Below, in pieces: positions 10,477-18,869 of a DNA stretch of 64,000 nucleotides. The stretch spans positions 1-64,000 of the forward strand of contig JADJMS010000020.1 in the NCBI GenBank assembly GCA_016709495.1. Direction: 5' to 3'. A model generated the notes under the pieces. That model did no database searches. It was not told where the DNA came from and saw nothing but the letters and a program-made list of their open reading frames with translations. Each line of letters starts with the position of its first letter. Within the stretch, counting starts at the first letter, position 1. The position numbers and the translations under genes are program-made. Source of the DNA: Candidatus Dechloromonas phosphorivorans. Its GTDB lineage: Bacteria > Pseudomonadota > Gammaproteobacteria > Burkholderiales > Rhodocyclaceae.

Positions 10477-10889
10477 ATTCCCCCCTTAGGCGGCTTGTCT
10501 GAGTTGTTCCAACCTTCTTTGTACTTCGGACCCTCGGTAATGCGTACCAAGTCGCGAGATCGAAGCAGCGAAAGTGCATCATCGAGGCGCTCATAGGCAC
10601 CAAAGAGGTAGCGGATCATTGGAACGCGCCGCAAATCCGGTTCATCGCTCTCAAAGATTGCTTCGGCTGCTTGAAGATGCTGGATATCACCTGTCTCCCC
10701 ATACGCATCTAGCAGCTCGCTCGCCAGGTAATCCGGATTACGCATCCAGAAGTCGAAGGCATGCAAACGTGCTTCGCCTTTGAAAATTTTGGCGACCAAC
10801 GCATCGTTGGGGTCGGTCAATGGCACACCGCCAGCGTTCAGGATAAACAGTATCCGGATTGCATCACGATGCGGCGCACGAGCGTTCAC
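10440..10889 (-). CDS. Small middle-component-like subunit of the SMC-type defence system
   Basis: 149 residues, soluble. The fold-like pattern is helices then RYLFGAYERLDDALSLLRSRDLVRI, which reads as a winged helix, ending in a Trp/Lys-rich tail (GGIWQKTAW). Small proteins with a wHTH encoded immediately before an SMC-like ATPase are the middle component (MC) in ABC-three-component systems, or LmuC in Lamassu. They clamp the ATPase heads like MukE/ScpB. Its 3' end overlaps the ATPase start. The role is inferred from position and size, since I cannot match a named family with certainty. Confidence 0.6.
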   Translation of the reverse strand: MNARAPHRDAIRILFILNAGGVPLTDPNDALVAKIFKGEARLHAFDFWMRNPDYLASELLDAYGETGDIQHLQAAEAIFESDEPDLRRVPMIRYLFGAYERLDDALSLLRSRDLVRITEGPKYKEGWNNSDKPPKGGIWQKTAWSGWRP

Positions 10890-10961
10890 GTTTTTCCCTT
10901 TCTTCTCAGCATTGGTTGGACATCACGAACCCCAATCGAACAGATAGCCACCGCACGGACG

Positions 10962-11717
10962 CTAATTGCTCTTGGTCATCTGCGACTTTGAGTTTTTTGG
11001 CGGAGCAAGCTTAAAAGGCATCAATAGGTTTACGGGTACGCAACTTGTCGAACCAATGGCGCTCGGAGTAGCCCATGCTTCAATCTTCGACGCAAGGAAA
11101 GCTAATGTCCCAAACCTGGATAGCGGATCGAACATCAACAACAGGCCCAGAACGGCAAGGCCATTGAAAAAACGGCGCTGTGCGATCTTTATAAAGGTCA
11201 GCTTCTCATTAATCGTGTCTCGATTCTTCCGGGCCTGCAATAGAGTCTGCTGGATCAGTTCCCTGACGATGTCTTTTTTCTTCTCACAAATCAGGACAAT
11301 ATCTTCCACACCAATGACGTGAAAGTTAGCCACGGCCAAAGATTTGAGCGACCAATAGGCGGCGGTAATGAAGTAAATGACAGCCAGTGTGAAAACGCCT
11401 GTCCATGTAAAACAGCCCCACCCTCCAGAACAGATCGAACGATCGGTATTCCCGAGAGCCCACGTCATCAAAGGAATCAAGGTTGCGACAGCAGCAATAA
11501 ACGTTGTCCCCCTTGTTTCTGCTCCAGTCTTTCGTTTTCCCTCTTCATCAGCGATGCGCCGAACTGCTTCGAGATATGCGGCCAGTTGCTTCTCATCGAC
11601 GTCGGGCAGGCCCTTGATTTGTGCGTCCAGTACAAGGTCCATCTGCCTAAACTTCTCGTGTTCTATAGCAGAAAGCTCTTGGGGGCGAGGCCACAGAATA
11701 TTTGTTAGCTCACGCAT
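10962..11717 (-). CDS. Graspetide-locus membrane protein, unknown function
   Basis: 251 residues from ATG 11717, which overlaps the ligase stop by eight bases. A longer start at 11813 inside the ligase is possible but less likely. A charged helical N-terminus (ELSAIEHEKFRQMDLVLD) precedes three hydrophobic spans: TTFIAAVATLIPLMTWAL, FTLAVIYFITAAYWS and GLAVLGLLLMF. Between spans two and three lies a charged helix (CEKKKDIVRELIQQTLLQARKN). No transporter or peptidase motif is visible. Its coupling to precursor and ligase suggests export, anchoring or immunity for the modified peptide. That is inference. Confidence 0.7.
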   Translation of the reverse strand: MRELTNILWPRPQELSAIEHEKFRQMDLVLDAQIKGLPDVDEKQLAAYLEAVRRIADEEGKRKTGAETRGTTFIAAVATLIPLMTWALGNTDRSICSGGWGCFTWTGVFTLAVIYFITAAYWSLKSLAVANFHVIGVEDIVLICEKKKDIVRELIQQTLLQARKNRDTINEKLTFIKIAQRRFFNGLAVLGLLLMFDPLSRFGTLAFLASKIEAWATPSAIGSTSCVPVNLLMPFKLAPPKNSKSQMTKSN

Positions 11718-12663
11718 TCGCGATTCGCTCCAATTCCGACACGATGGCTGCGGCAATTGGATGCCCTGTTCTCGTTTCGATCCATCCCCATTGGCCATTG
11801 GGGTTGATCTCAAGAAACCAGAGTTGGCCGTCCTGGTCGAGCACGAAATCTATTGCACCAAATCTCAAGCCCAGTTTCCGCGTGAGAGCAATACAACGGT
11901 CGGCCATAGCCTTTGGCAATTGATATACCGCATGCCCCAAGCCTGCCTTGGACATTCGCCGCCAATCCACCTCGGTGGCCGGGTCGGTTTGCGAATCAAT
12001 GGTTGCCGCAAACACCTGCTCACCGACAACCGTTACTCGAACATCAAACTTCTTCCGAATTTCCCTTTGCAGGATCATCGGGCACGCCTTCATTGAATCT
12101 GCATCGGTTTCTTCGTCAACCGAGACACGAGTGGTGAATAGCACGCGCTCTCGATTTCCACCCGTCACAACCGCATTCCTCAACGGTTTCCCGACAATCT
12201 GCCCACGGTCGGCAAATTTTTTTATTGCAAGGGGATCATTGCTGACCAACGTATCCGGAATCATGAAACCCAGAGAGTTCGCAAGCGTCAGCTGGTAAAT
12301 CTTGTTTTCCGCAAGGGCGATCAAGTGAGGAGGGTTAAGCCAACGCTCCCCAATTGCCCAATAAAGGGATTGCAAAGTGGCATGCCATTCTTGCGTACAG
12401 TAGTTCTGCTCCGCGTCACGGACCTGCGGCATCGGTTCTGGCATTCCAGGGCGGCGGAAGTACGCAGCCGTTACCTGGGTCAGCTCGAACGATGCATCGG
12501 GCAAATCGAACCTCCATCTACCTTCAGTGCCGGGGGTGCATTGAAAGACAGCAACGGGAATTTCTTCAGTGTTAAGCCGAAGATATGGCAGACCGCGTCG
12601 CCTAAGTTCGAGAATGATGAAATCGCTGGTCAGGTCCCTTTTGTTCGTTACGACCAAGTACAT
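11710..12663 (-). CDS. MvdD-type ATP-grasp RiPP ligase (graspetide synthetase)
   Basis: 317 residues, full length for the MvdC/MvdD family. Visible features: N-terminal pre-ATP-grasp region with TAAYFRRPGMPEPMP; central LTLANSLGFMIPDTLVSND and VGKPL nucleotide-binding region; QREIRKKFDVRVTVVG; DWRRMSK; C-terminal FGAIDFVLDQDG and WFLEINPNGQWGWIE carrying the metal/ATP ligands. These enzymes form side-chain ester or amide bonds between Thr/Ser/Lys and Asp/Glu in a precursor peptide. The precursor-like gene ends two bases upstream of this start. A membrane protein gene overlaps downstream. Confidence 0.88.
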   Translation of the reverse strand: MYLVVTNKRDLTSDFIILELRRRGLPYLRLNTEEIPVAVFQCTPGTEGRWRFDLPDASFELTQVTAAYFRRPGMPEPMPQVRDAEQNYCTQEWHATLQSLYWAIGERWLNPPHLIALAENKIYQLTLANSLGFMIPDTLVSNDPLAIKKFADRGQIVGKPLRNAVVTGGNRERVLFTTRVSVDEETDADSMKACPMILQREIRKKFDVRVTVVGEQVFAATIDSQTDPATEVDWRRMSKAGLGHAVYQLPKAMADRCIALTRKLGLRFGAIDFVLDQDGQLWFLEINPNGQWGWIETRTGHPIAAAIVSELERIANA

Positions 12664-12665
12664 AC

Positions 12666-13010
12666 TCAGTCGTCGCGTTCCGGTCTATTGGCAGTCTTGG
12701 TGGCAAGTTCGAGCAAACCGATTTCGAAGTCCTGATCATCTCGCTCTACTTGAGACAAGGTCTTAGTCTGCATTTCCAGCAAGGACGGTTCGCCTGTATC
12801 GTCGCGCTCGATCTGCGCTTCGGTTTTTGTCGTTAATTCCGCTATTTCAGATCGTGCTTCCACGATGGGACAGCCGTCCACTACCCACATGTGCAGGTCA
12901 GCGCAATAACCGCCGGGAATATCGTCACTTCCGGTGCGCTCTACCGCTCCCTGAATCAAGAGTGGTGAAATTTTCGAAACGATTTCCGTTGTTGCCGCGC
13001 GTTTTGTCAT
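12666..13010 (-). CDS. Graspetide precursor peptide with three core repeats
   Basis: 114 residues ending three bases before the ATP-grasp ligase start. The leader (residues 1-55) includes IPGGYCADLHMWVVDG. The C-terminal half has three near-identical cores: TKTEAQIERDD (61-71), TKTLSQVERDD (82-92) and TKTANRPERDD (104-114). Spacing is 21-22 residues, and each core is preceded by an E-L/M-x-x-like stretch (AELT, LEMQ, LELA). Thr donors and Glu/Asp acceptors in repeated cores are exactly what graspetide ligases act on. GGGGGAAG lies just upstream as ribosome site. Product structure, ring pattern and leader cleavage are unknown. Confidence 0.85.
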   Translation of the reverse strand: MTKRAATTEIVSKISPLLIQGAVERTGSDDIPGGYCADLHMWVVDGCPIVEARSEIAELTTKTEAQIERDDTGEPSLLEMQTKTLSQVERDDQDFEIGLLELATKTANRPERDD

Positions 13011-13399
13011 CTTCTTCCCCCGTGCTCAGGATAAAGCATTATTGCCCCTGTCATTCTATTCGTATTCAGCCCGAATAATCGAAGTCTCGGATTCGAAAGA
13101 ACCAGCAGAATTATCGTTTTTGACAGAAAGGCATCCACGCGGGCGAATTTGCTACACACCCTTCCCTGACATTCGACATTGTGGCTAACGAGCCTAAACG
13201 ATCGATATTATTCTACCCCGCAGATCAGGGAGAAGGTTTTACAGAACACTCGGGTCGCGTCGCACCCCCAAGTCCAGAAAAGCCCCCATAATCTCAGGGA
13301 GAAAATCTTTGGGGAAATGGGGGAAAACTGGTTCTGAGAATGGAGTCTGAAATGGCCAATCCGAAGATTTGGCATTGGCTAAATTACTTGATTTTCCTT
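13011..13399. other. Intergenic island edge next to tRNA-Pro
   Basis: About 390 bases with no convincing gene. It must contain the promoter of the graspetide operon and, at 13399/13400, the junction with the tRNA-Pro 3' end where a mobile element would integrate. I see no integrase gene and no second copy of the tRNA tail in this window. Two short similar strings (CAGGGAGAA at about 13228 and 13298) have no clear meaning. Confidence 0.4.
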
Positions 13400-13477
<78 letters not shown>

Positions 13478-13511
13478 CAAGCCAAACATTATACCTTGAA
13501 AACCCGAGTAA

Positions 13512-13889
13512 TCAAAGGCGAAGCATCTCAATTACGGACACTAAATCACCGCGCAAACTGTTGGAGATTTTTTCGCCCACAAACTTGTCGACCGCAATCT
13601 CTTCGAATGCACCACCTTCATCCAGTCGATTTCGCGCACCACTGATCGTAAACCCCTGACTATAGAGAAGTTCACGAATACGGCGAACAAGAAGCACCTC
13701 GTGGTGCTGGTAATAACGACGATTACCGCGACGCTTAACCGGCTTAAGCTGGTTAAATTCCTGCTCCCAGTAGCGCAATACATGCGGCTTGACGCCACAC
13801 AATTCGCTGACTTCACCAATCGTAAAATAACGCTTGGCCGGGATCGGCGGCAACTCCTCGCCGTCGTGTGGTTTAAGCCGCGGTTCCAT
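13512..13889 (-). CDS. MerR-family transcriptional regulator
   Basis: 125 residues from ATG 13889; a start 15 bases earlier is also open. Winged-helix MerR DNA-binding domain at about residues 18-85 (YFTIGEVSELCGVKPHVLRYWE, followed by RRGNRRYY). A short helical C-terminus has no metal-binding cysteines, so this is the MlrA/YcgE-like group found after ihfA in many proteobacteria rather than a metal sensor. Overlaps the end of ihfA by 17 bases and is followed by tRNA-Pro in the same direction. Target unknown. Confidence 0.88.
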   Translation of the reverse strand: MEPRLKPHDGEELPPIPAKRYFTIGEVSELCGVKPHVLRYWEQEFNQLKPVKRRGNRRYYQHHEVLLVRRIRELLYSQGFTISGARNRLDEGGAFEEIAVDKFVGEKISNSLRGDLVSVIEMLRL

Positions 13890-14214
13890 CGCACGCCAAT
13901 TCAACGTCAGACTTCAGTTTCTGACTTGCATGAAAGGTGACAACCCGACGAGCGGTAATTGGAATTTCCTGACCCGTTTTGGGATTGCGTCCGGGGCGTT
14001 GTGGTTTATCGCGCAATTGAAAATTACCGAAACCAGACAATTTAACCCCATCACCGGTTTCCAGTGAATTACGGATCTCTTCAAAGAAGGCTTCGACCAT
14101 GTCTTTAGCCTCCCTTTTATTTAGACCAACCCGCTCAAAGAGCAGGTCGGCGAGTTCGGCTTTGGTCAACGTTATTGCAGTTTTTTTCTCGTCAGGCACG
14201 AAGTTCAGCTCCAA
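13873..14214 (-). CDS. ihfA: Integration host factor alpha subunit
   Basis: 113 residues. The core TLTKAELADLLFERVGLNKREAKDMVE and the DNA-binding arm with GFGNFQLRDKPQRPGRNPKTG are diagnostic of IhfA (HU/IHF fold). IHF bends DNA and is a needed architectural factor at sigma54 promoters such as those of the nif genes in this window. The start overlaps the pheT stop by 23 bases. It adds an N-terminal extension (MELNFVPDEKK) compared with most IhfA, so the true start could be slightly internal. Confidence 0.95.
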   Translation of the reverse strand: MELNFVPDEKKTAITLTKAELADLLFERVGLNKREAKDMVEAFFEEIRNSLETGDGVKLSGFGNFQLRDKPQRPGRNPKTGQEIPITARRVVTFHASQKLKSDVELACDGTAA

Positions 14215-16567
14215 ATGCCTGCACCAAACAGGCCATCAGATTCTGCGTTGCAGCATCTACTTCAGAATCTTGCAAAGTGCGTTGAGTATCTTGCATAACT
14301 ATCCGAAACGCAAGACTTTTCTTGTTTTCCGGGATGCCTTTTCCGGTATAAATATCGAACAATTGAACGTCCTGAATCAATGCGGGAAGCTGCGATTTCA
14401 ATCGATCCAGCAGAGTCTGCAATGGAAGATTTTGATCGACCACGATCGCCAGATCCCTGATCACTGATGGGAATTTTGAAACCTCACCATATACAGGCAC
14501 GCTAACCGTTTTGACCGCTTCGAAATCGACTTCGAAAAGAACAGGGGCTTGCGGCAAATCGTATTTTTGAACCCATTCCGGGTGAAGTTCACCAATAAAG
14601 CCTATTGACTTTCCATCGAGCTTGACACTGGCAGAGCGTCCAGGGTGCAAGGCGGAATGCGTCATTTTCTCGAATATCAGTTTTGCAGGTGACAATAGGG
14701 CTTCCAGATCCCCCTTAATGTCGAAATAATCAACTTTACGCGCCCCACTACCCCAACCTTCCGGCAAAGCACCACCATATGCCAGACAAGCCAGTTTCCA
14801 CGGTTGGTTAAAACCAACGACCGGGCTGGCAGCCGTGTCGCGGTGGAAACTACGCCCCGTCTCAAACAAACGAACACGACTCTGCTTACGCTTCAGATTG
14901 GTAATCAGATTAGAAACCAAACCACCGATCAAGTTGGAGCGCATGACAGCCATTTGGCTGGCGATGGGATTGGCGAGGCGGATCAGATCGCTATTGGCGG
15001 CAAAATCAGCCTCCCATGCCTCTTCAACAAAGGCAAAGTTAACCACTTCCTGATAGCCACGATCAACCAGTAGTTGCCGTATGCGCGATTGTGAACGCTG
15101 TGCTTCTGGCTGAACCAGCATTGCCAGCGGACCACGCGGTGCTGGCGCCGGGATATTGTCATAGCCGTGCAGGCGGGCGATTTCTTCGATCAAGTCTTCT
15201 TCGATCTGGATGTCGAAACGCCAACTAGGTGGCGTCACGAGAAAATCATCAGCTTCACGCACAAAAGACAAATCCAGTCCAGAAAACAGCTTGGCAATCT
15301 GTTCTGCGGTGAAAGTCATACCGAGCACTTTGGTCGCGCGAGCAGTACGCAAACGAACCGGATTACGCGCCGGCATTTCAGCTTTGGCCTCAACGACAGG
15401 GCCGGCTGCTCCACCACAAATTTCCAGAATCAACGAAGTGGCGCGCTCAAGAGCACGGCGGGCATTCCCAAAATCAACACCGCGCTCAAAACGATGCGAT
15501 GCGTCCGAGCCGAAACCATAGCGACGCGCCCGACCAGCAATGGCCTTTGGTGCAAAGAAGGCTGACTCGAGGAACAACTCACTGGTTTCCAGTGTAATGC
15601 CGCTCTCTTCCCCCCCCATGATGCCTGCCATTGCCAACGCCTTGACGTCATCAGCAATGACCAGGATGTCGCCATCAATATTGATCGTCTGCTCGTTCAG
15701 CAGCAGCAACTTTTCGCCAGGCATTGCCATGCGTGCATGGATTGCACCGCTGAGATTGGTATTATCGAAAGCATGCAAGGGCTGGCCCAATTCGAGCATC
15801 ACATAGTTTGTGACATCAACCAGCGCAGAAATAGCACGAATTCCGCTCCGCTCAAGGCGACGCTTCATCCAGTCAGGCGTAACTGCCCTGGCATCAACAC
15901 CCTTAATGACCCGGCCACAATAAAGCGGACAAGCAACTGGCGCATCGAGCATAACAGCACGCTGATCGTCGATGGTCGCCACCACTTCAGGCACCTCAAT
16001 CAGCCTGGCCTGAGCACCAGCAATGGCAGCGACTTCGCGCGCCACGCCAGTCAGTGAGAGACAATCAGCGCGATTTGGCGTCAGTTTCAGTTCAAACTGA
16101 TTGTCGTCAAGATCAAGATATTCGCGGATCGACTGACCGACCGGCGCATCAGCCGGCAGCACCAACAGTCCGGAAGTCTCTTCGGCGATGCCAAGCTCCT
16201 TGGCGGAACACAGCATGCCGGAAGATTCGATGCCGCGCACCTTGGCGATCTTGATGGTGAAATCACCGGGCAACTTGGCGCCGGGCAGCGCGCACGGCAC
16301 CTTGAGGCCAACGGCAACATTCGGAGCACCACAGACAATGGTCGTCGGCTGGCCACGGCCCGTATCGACCTTGCAGACATTCAGTCGATCAGCATCGGTA
16401 TGCTTGACGACCTCGAGCACCAGAGCGACGACAACGTCGTTGAATTGCGGAGCTACCGGCTCCAGGCCCTCGACTTCGAGGCCAGCCATGGTCAGTAGGT
16501 GGGAAAGTTCCTCGCTCGACAGTTGGGTGTCGACAAGGGTACGCAGCCAGGATTCGGAGAATTTCAT
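14192..16567 (-). CDS. pheT: Phenylalanyl-tRNA synthetase beta subunit
   Basis: 791 residues, the normal length. An N-terminal tRNA-binding EMAP-like domain (VVVALVLEVVKHTDADRLNVCKVD) is followed by B3/B4 editing and B5 domains (WRFDIQIEEDLIEEIARLHGYDNI). The C-terminal anticodon-binding FDX-ACB domain (FPSVIRDLAIVVDQNLPL) completes it. With PheS it forms the alpha2beta2 enzyme charging tRNA-Phe. It overlaps pheS by four bases and ihfA by 23, consistent with one operon. Confidence 0.98.
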   Translation of the reverse strand: MKFSESWLRTLVDTQLSSEELSHLLTMAGLEVEGLEPVAPQFNDVVVALVLEVVKHTDADRLNVCKVDTGRGQPTTIVCGAPNVAVGLKVPCALPGAKLPGDFTIKIAKVRGIESSGMLCSAKELGIAEETSGLLVLPADAPVGQSIREYLDLDDNQFELKLTPNRADCLSLTGVAREVAAIAGAQARLIEVPEVVATIDDQRAVMLDAPVACPLYCGRVIKGVDARAVTPDWMKRRLERSGIRAISALVDVTNYVMLELGQPLHAFDNTNLSGAIHARMAMPGEKLLLLNEQTINIDGDILVIADDVKALAMAGIMGGEESGITLETSELFLESAFFAPKAIAGRARRYGFGSDASHRFERGVDFGNARRALERATSLILEICGGAAGPVVEAKAEMPARNPVRLRTARATKVLGMTFTAEQIAKLFSGLDLSFVREADDFLVTPPSWRFDIQIEEDLIEEIARLHGYDNIPAPAPRGPLAMLVQPEAQRSQSRIRQLLVDRGYQEVVNFAFVEEAWEADFAANSDLIRLANPIASQMAVMRSNLIGGLVSNLITNLKRKQSRVRLFETGRSFHRDTAASPVVGFNQPWKLACLAYGGALPEGWGSGARKVDYFDIKGDLEALLSPAKLIFEKMTHSALHPGRSASVKLDGKSIGFIGELHPEWVQKYDLPQAPVLFEVDFEAVKTVSVPVYGEVSKFPSVIRDLAIVVDQNLPLQTLLDRLKSQLPALIQDVQLFDIYTGKGIPENKKSLAFRIVMQDTQRTLQDSEVDAATQNLMACLVQAFGAELRA

Positions 16568-17610
16568 GCGAATTGCCTCAGGAAACGGAGGTCGCCTTCA
16601 AAGAAGAGGCGCAGGTCATTGACGCCGTAACGCAGCATGGTCAGGCGATCCTGACCGAAGCCGAAGGCGAATCCAGTGTATTTTTCAGGATCGATGCCAG
16701 CAATGCGCAGCACATCCGGATGCACCATGCCGCAACCGGCAATTTCCAGCCAGCGACCTTCGAGCGGACCACTGATGAATGCAACATCGATTTCGGCCGA
16801 CGGCTCGGTAAACGGGAAGAACGACGGGCGGAAACGAACGGTCAGGTCGTCGGTTTCGAAGAAGCTCTTCAGGAAATCGGCAATGACGCCCTTGAGGTCG
16901 GCAAATGAGACGCTCTCGCCCACCCACAAGCCTTCGACCTGATTGAACATCGGTGAATGGGTCGCGTCGGAATCAACACGATAAACGCGGCCCGGCGCGA
17001 TGATACGAATTTCAGGCATTTTTTCGAGTTGACCGTAACGTTCGACGTGCGCCTTCATATAACGCGCCTGGATCGGGCTGGTATGGGTTCGTAGCAGCAC
17101 CTTGTCGGCAATCGTGCCATCCTGGTTCTGCAGATAAAAGGTATCGTGCATGGAACGCGCCGGGTGATCCTCGGGCGTGTTCATTGCCGTGAAATTGAAA
17201 AAGTCTTCCTCGATCTCGGGGCCATCGGCCACTTCGAAACCGATGGAGCGGAACAGCGCCTCAATGCGTTCCAGCGTGCGCGTCACCGGGTGCAGACCAC
17301 CGCGCGCTTCAGCGCGTCCGGGCAGTGTGACATCCAGAGCCTCTTCCGCGAGGCGCGCTTCAAGTGCAGCTTTACGGATGGCCTCACGACGCTCATTCAG
17401 TGCATTCTCAACAGCGGTCTTGGCGACGTTAATTGCCGCACCAGCGGTTTTTTTCTCTTCCGGCGGCAGTTTGCCCAAGCCTTTGAGAAGTTCAGTAATC
17501 TGGCCGCTCTTGCCAAGGAATCGGGCTTTAACCTGTTCCAGTGCATCCGGGTCAGAAATGGCAGCGAACGCCGAGCGGGCTTCGCTAACGATTAGATCGA
17601 GATTGTCCAT
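16564..17610 (-). CDS. pheS: Phenylalanyl-tRNA synthetase alpha subunit
   Basis: 348 residues. N-terminal coiled coil followed by the class II catalytic core: motif 2 region RIIAPGRVYRVDSDATHSPMFNQVEGLWV and motif 3 GFAFGFGQDRLTMLRYGV. The Phe-pocket alanine of the family is in the AFGFG segment. The catalytic site lies in this subunit. It follows rplT after a strong hairpin and precedes pheT with a four-base overlap. Confidence 0.98.
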   Translation of the reverse strand: MDNLDLIVSEARSAFAAISDPDALEQVKARFLGKSGQITELLKGLGKLPPEEKKTAGAAINVAKTAVENALNERREAIRKAALEARLAEEALDVTLPGRAEARGGLHPVTRTLERIEALFRSIGFEVADGPEIEEDFFNFTAMNTPEDHPARSMHDTFYLQNQDGTIADKVLLRTHTSPIQARYMKAHVERYGQLEKMPEIRIIAPGRVYRVDSDATHSPMFNQVEGLWVGESVSFADLKGVIADFLKSFFETDDLTVRFRPSFFPFTEPSAEIDVAFISGPLEGRWLEIAGCGMVHPDVLRIAGIDPEKYTGFAFGFGQDRLTMLRYGVNDLRLFFEGDLRFLRQFA

Positions 17611-17624
17611 AAACTTCCACCAAC

Positions 17625-17653
17625 AAAAAAGGAGGCTTGCGCCTCCTTTTTTT
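17625..17653 (-). terminator. Hairpin terminator/attenuator between rplT and pheS
   Basis: Perfect stem GGAGGC-TTGC-GCCTCC flanked by A and T runs on both sides, so it can act in either direction. It sits only 15 bases before the pheS start. On the minus strand it would end the infC-rpmI-rplT transcript or attenuate pheST. Confidence 0.8.
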
Positions 17654-17667
17654 AATTACGTTTTCGC

Positions 17668-18027
17668 TCAGGCGCCGAGCTTTGCCTTGGCCTGATTGGC
17701 CAGAGCAGCAAATGCCGGCTGATCAAAAACAGCCAGATCGGCCAGAACCTTGCGGTCAACTTCGATGTTGGCCTTCTTGAGACCATTCATGAAGGTGCTG
17801 TACTTCATGCCCAGCTCGCGAGCTGCTGCATTGATACGGGCAATCCACAGTGCGCGGAACTGACGCTTGCGTTGACGACGGTCACGATACTGGTATTGAC
17901 CAGCCTTCATTACCGCCTGTTTGGCAACACGATATACGTTCTTGCGACGACCACGGTAACCCTTGGCCTGAACGAGAATCTTCTTGTGACGCGCGCGCGC
18001 CGTTACACCACGTTTAACTCTAGGCAT
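17668..18027 (-). CDS. rplT: Ribosomal protein bL20
   Basis: 119 residues, canonical start MPRVKRGVTARARHKKILVQAKGYRGRRKNVYR. Long basic N-terminal helix that threads 23S rRNA, then a globular C-terminus (LNGLKKANIEVDRKVLADLA-like segment). An early assembly protein of the 50S subunit. Lies 11 bases after rpmI in the infC operon. Confidence 0.98.
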   Translation of the reverse strand: MPRVKRGVTARARHKKILVQAKGYRGRRKNVYRVAKQAVMKAGQYQYRDRRQRKRQFRALWIARINAAARELGMKYSTFMNGLKKANIEVDRKVLADLAVFDQPAFAALANQAKAKLGA

Positions 18028-18038
18028 CTCTTATCTCC

Positions 18039-18236
18039 TTATGCGTAGGGCATCATGGCGCGAACGGATGCTGAATCGCTCGCATTGACTGTAACGGTAC
18101 CGCGCAGATGGCGCTTAACCTTGGTGGTCTTCTTGGTCAGAATGTGACGCTTGAAGGCTTGACCGCGCTTGATGCTGCCACCGGCGCGGATCGAGAAACG
18201 CTTTTTGGCGCTGCTCTTGGTCTTCATTTTGGGCAT
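18039..18236 (-). CDS. rpmI: Ribosomal protein bL35
   Basis: 65 residues beginning MPKMKTKSSAKKRFSI, diagnostic of bL35, with the usual KHILTKKTTKVKRHLRG. A small basic 50S subunit protein, encoded between infC and rplT as in most bacteria. Confidence 0.98.
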   Translation of the reverse strand: MPKMKTKSSAKKRFSIRAGGSIKRGQAFKRHILTKKTTKVKRHLRGTVTVNASDSASVRAMMPYA

Positions 18237-18321
18237 TTAGATGCTCCTTAATGACATGCCGTCAGGTGATTCCCCACGGGAATGCTTTGACTACCCGAAA
18301 GCACTTATAACTGCTTTGCTA

Positions 18322-18843
18322 CTACTTCTTCTTGGCCGGGGCGATGATCATGATCATCTGGCGGCCTTCCATCTTCGGCATCTGCTCGACTTGGCCTACG
18401 GCCTCGAGATCTGCCTTGATTCTTTCCAGCTGACGCATCCCGAATTCCTGATGCGACATTTCACGGCCCCGGAAGCGCAGGGTCACTTTGACCTTGTCTT
18501 CTTCTTCCAGGAAGCGCGTCATATTCCTGAGCTTGATCTGGTAATCGTTTTCGTCCGTACCTGGGCGCAACTTGATTTCCTTGACCTGTACCTGCTTCTG
18601 CTTCAGCTTGGCTTCATGCGCCCGCTTCTGCTCCTGGTACTTGAACTTGCCATAGTCCATGATCCGACAGACCGGTGGCGTTGCAACCGGCGCGATCTCG
18701 ACCAGATCGACCCCGGCTTCTTCTGCCAATTGCAAGGCAGCGCGGATATTCATGATACCCAACTGCTCGCCTTCCACACCCTGGAGACGAATCTCCGGTA
18801 CTGTAATTTCTTCGTTTAGGCGATGCGCCTTGTTCTGAGCTAT
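18322..18843 (-). CDS. infC: Translation initiation factor IF-3, likely AUA start
   Basis: 173 residues if translation starts at the ATA codon 18843-18841. That gives the expected N-terminus IAQNKAHRLNEEITVPEIRL; an AUG-like start downstream (18777) would remove the conserved first strand. The body has LQLAEEAGVDLVEIAP, PVCRIMDYGKFKYQEQKR and the C-terminal domain KVKVTLRFRGREMSHQEFG. IF-3 checks the start codon and prevents subunit joining. In many bacteria its own gene uses AUU/AUC/AUA, so that IF-3 represses its own translation. GGGGG is present upstream. It follows thrS by 26 bases. Confidence 0.93.
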   Translation of the reverse strand: MAQNKAHRLNEEITVPEIRLQGVEGEQLGIMNIRAALQLAEEAGVDLVEIAPVATPPVCRIMDYGKFKYQEQKRAHEAKLKQKQVQVKEIKLRPGTDENDYQIKLRNMTRFLEEEDKVKVTLRFRGREMSHQEFGMRQLERIKADLEAVGQVEQMPKMEGRQMIMIIAPAKKK

Positions 18844-18869
18844 GGTGAAACCCCCGAAAACATCAATAA

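Noticed and set aside
13222..13312. Two similar CAGGGAGAA strings near the tRNA as attachment-site or CRISPR-like repeats
   Set aside because: Only nine matching bases, two copies, no regular spacing; no CRISPR array was seen anywhere in the window.
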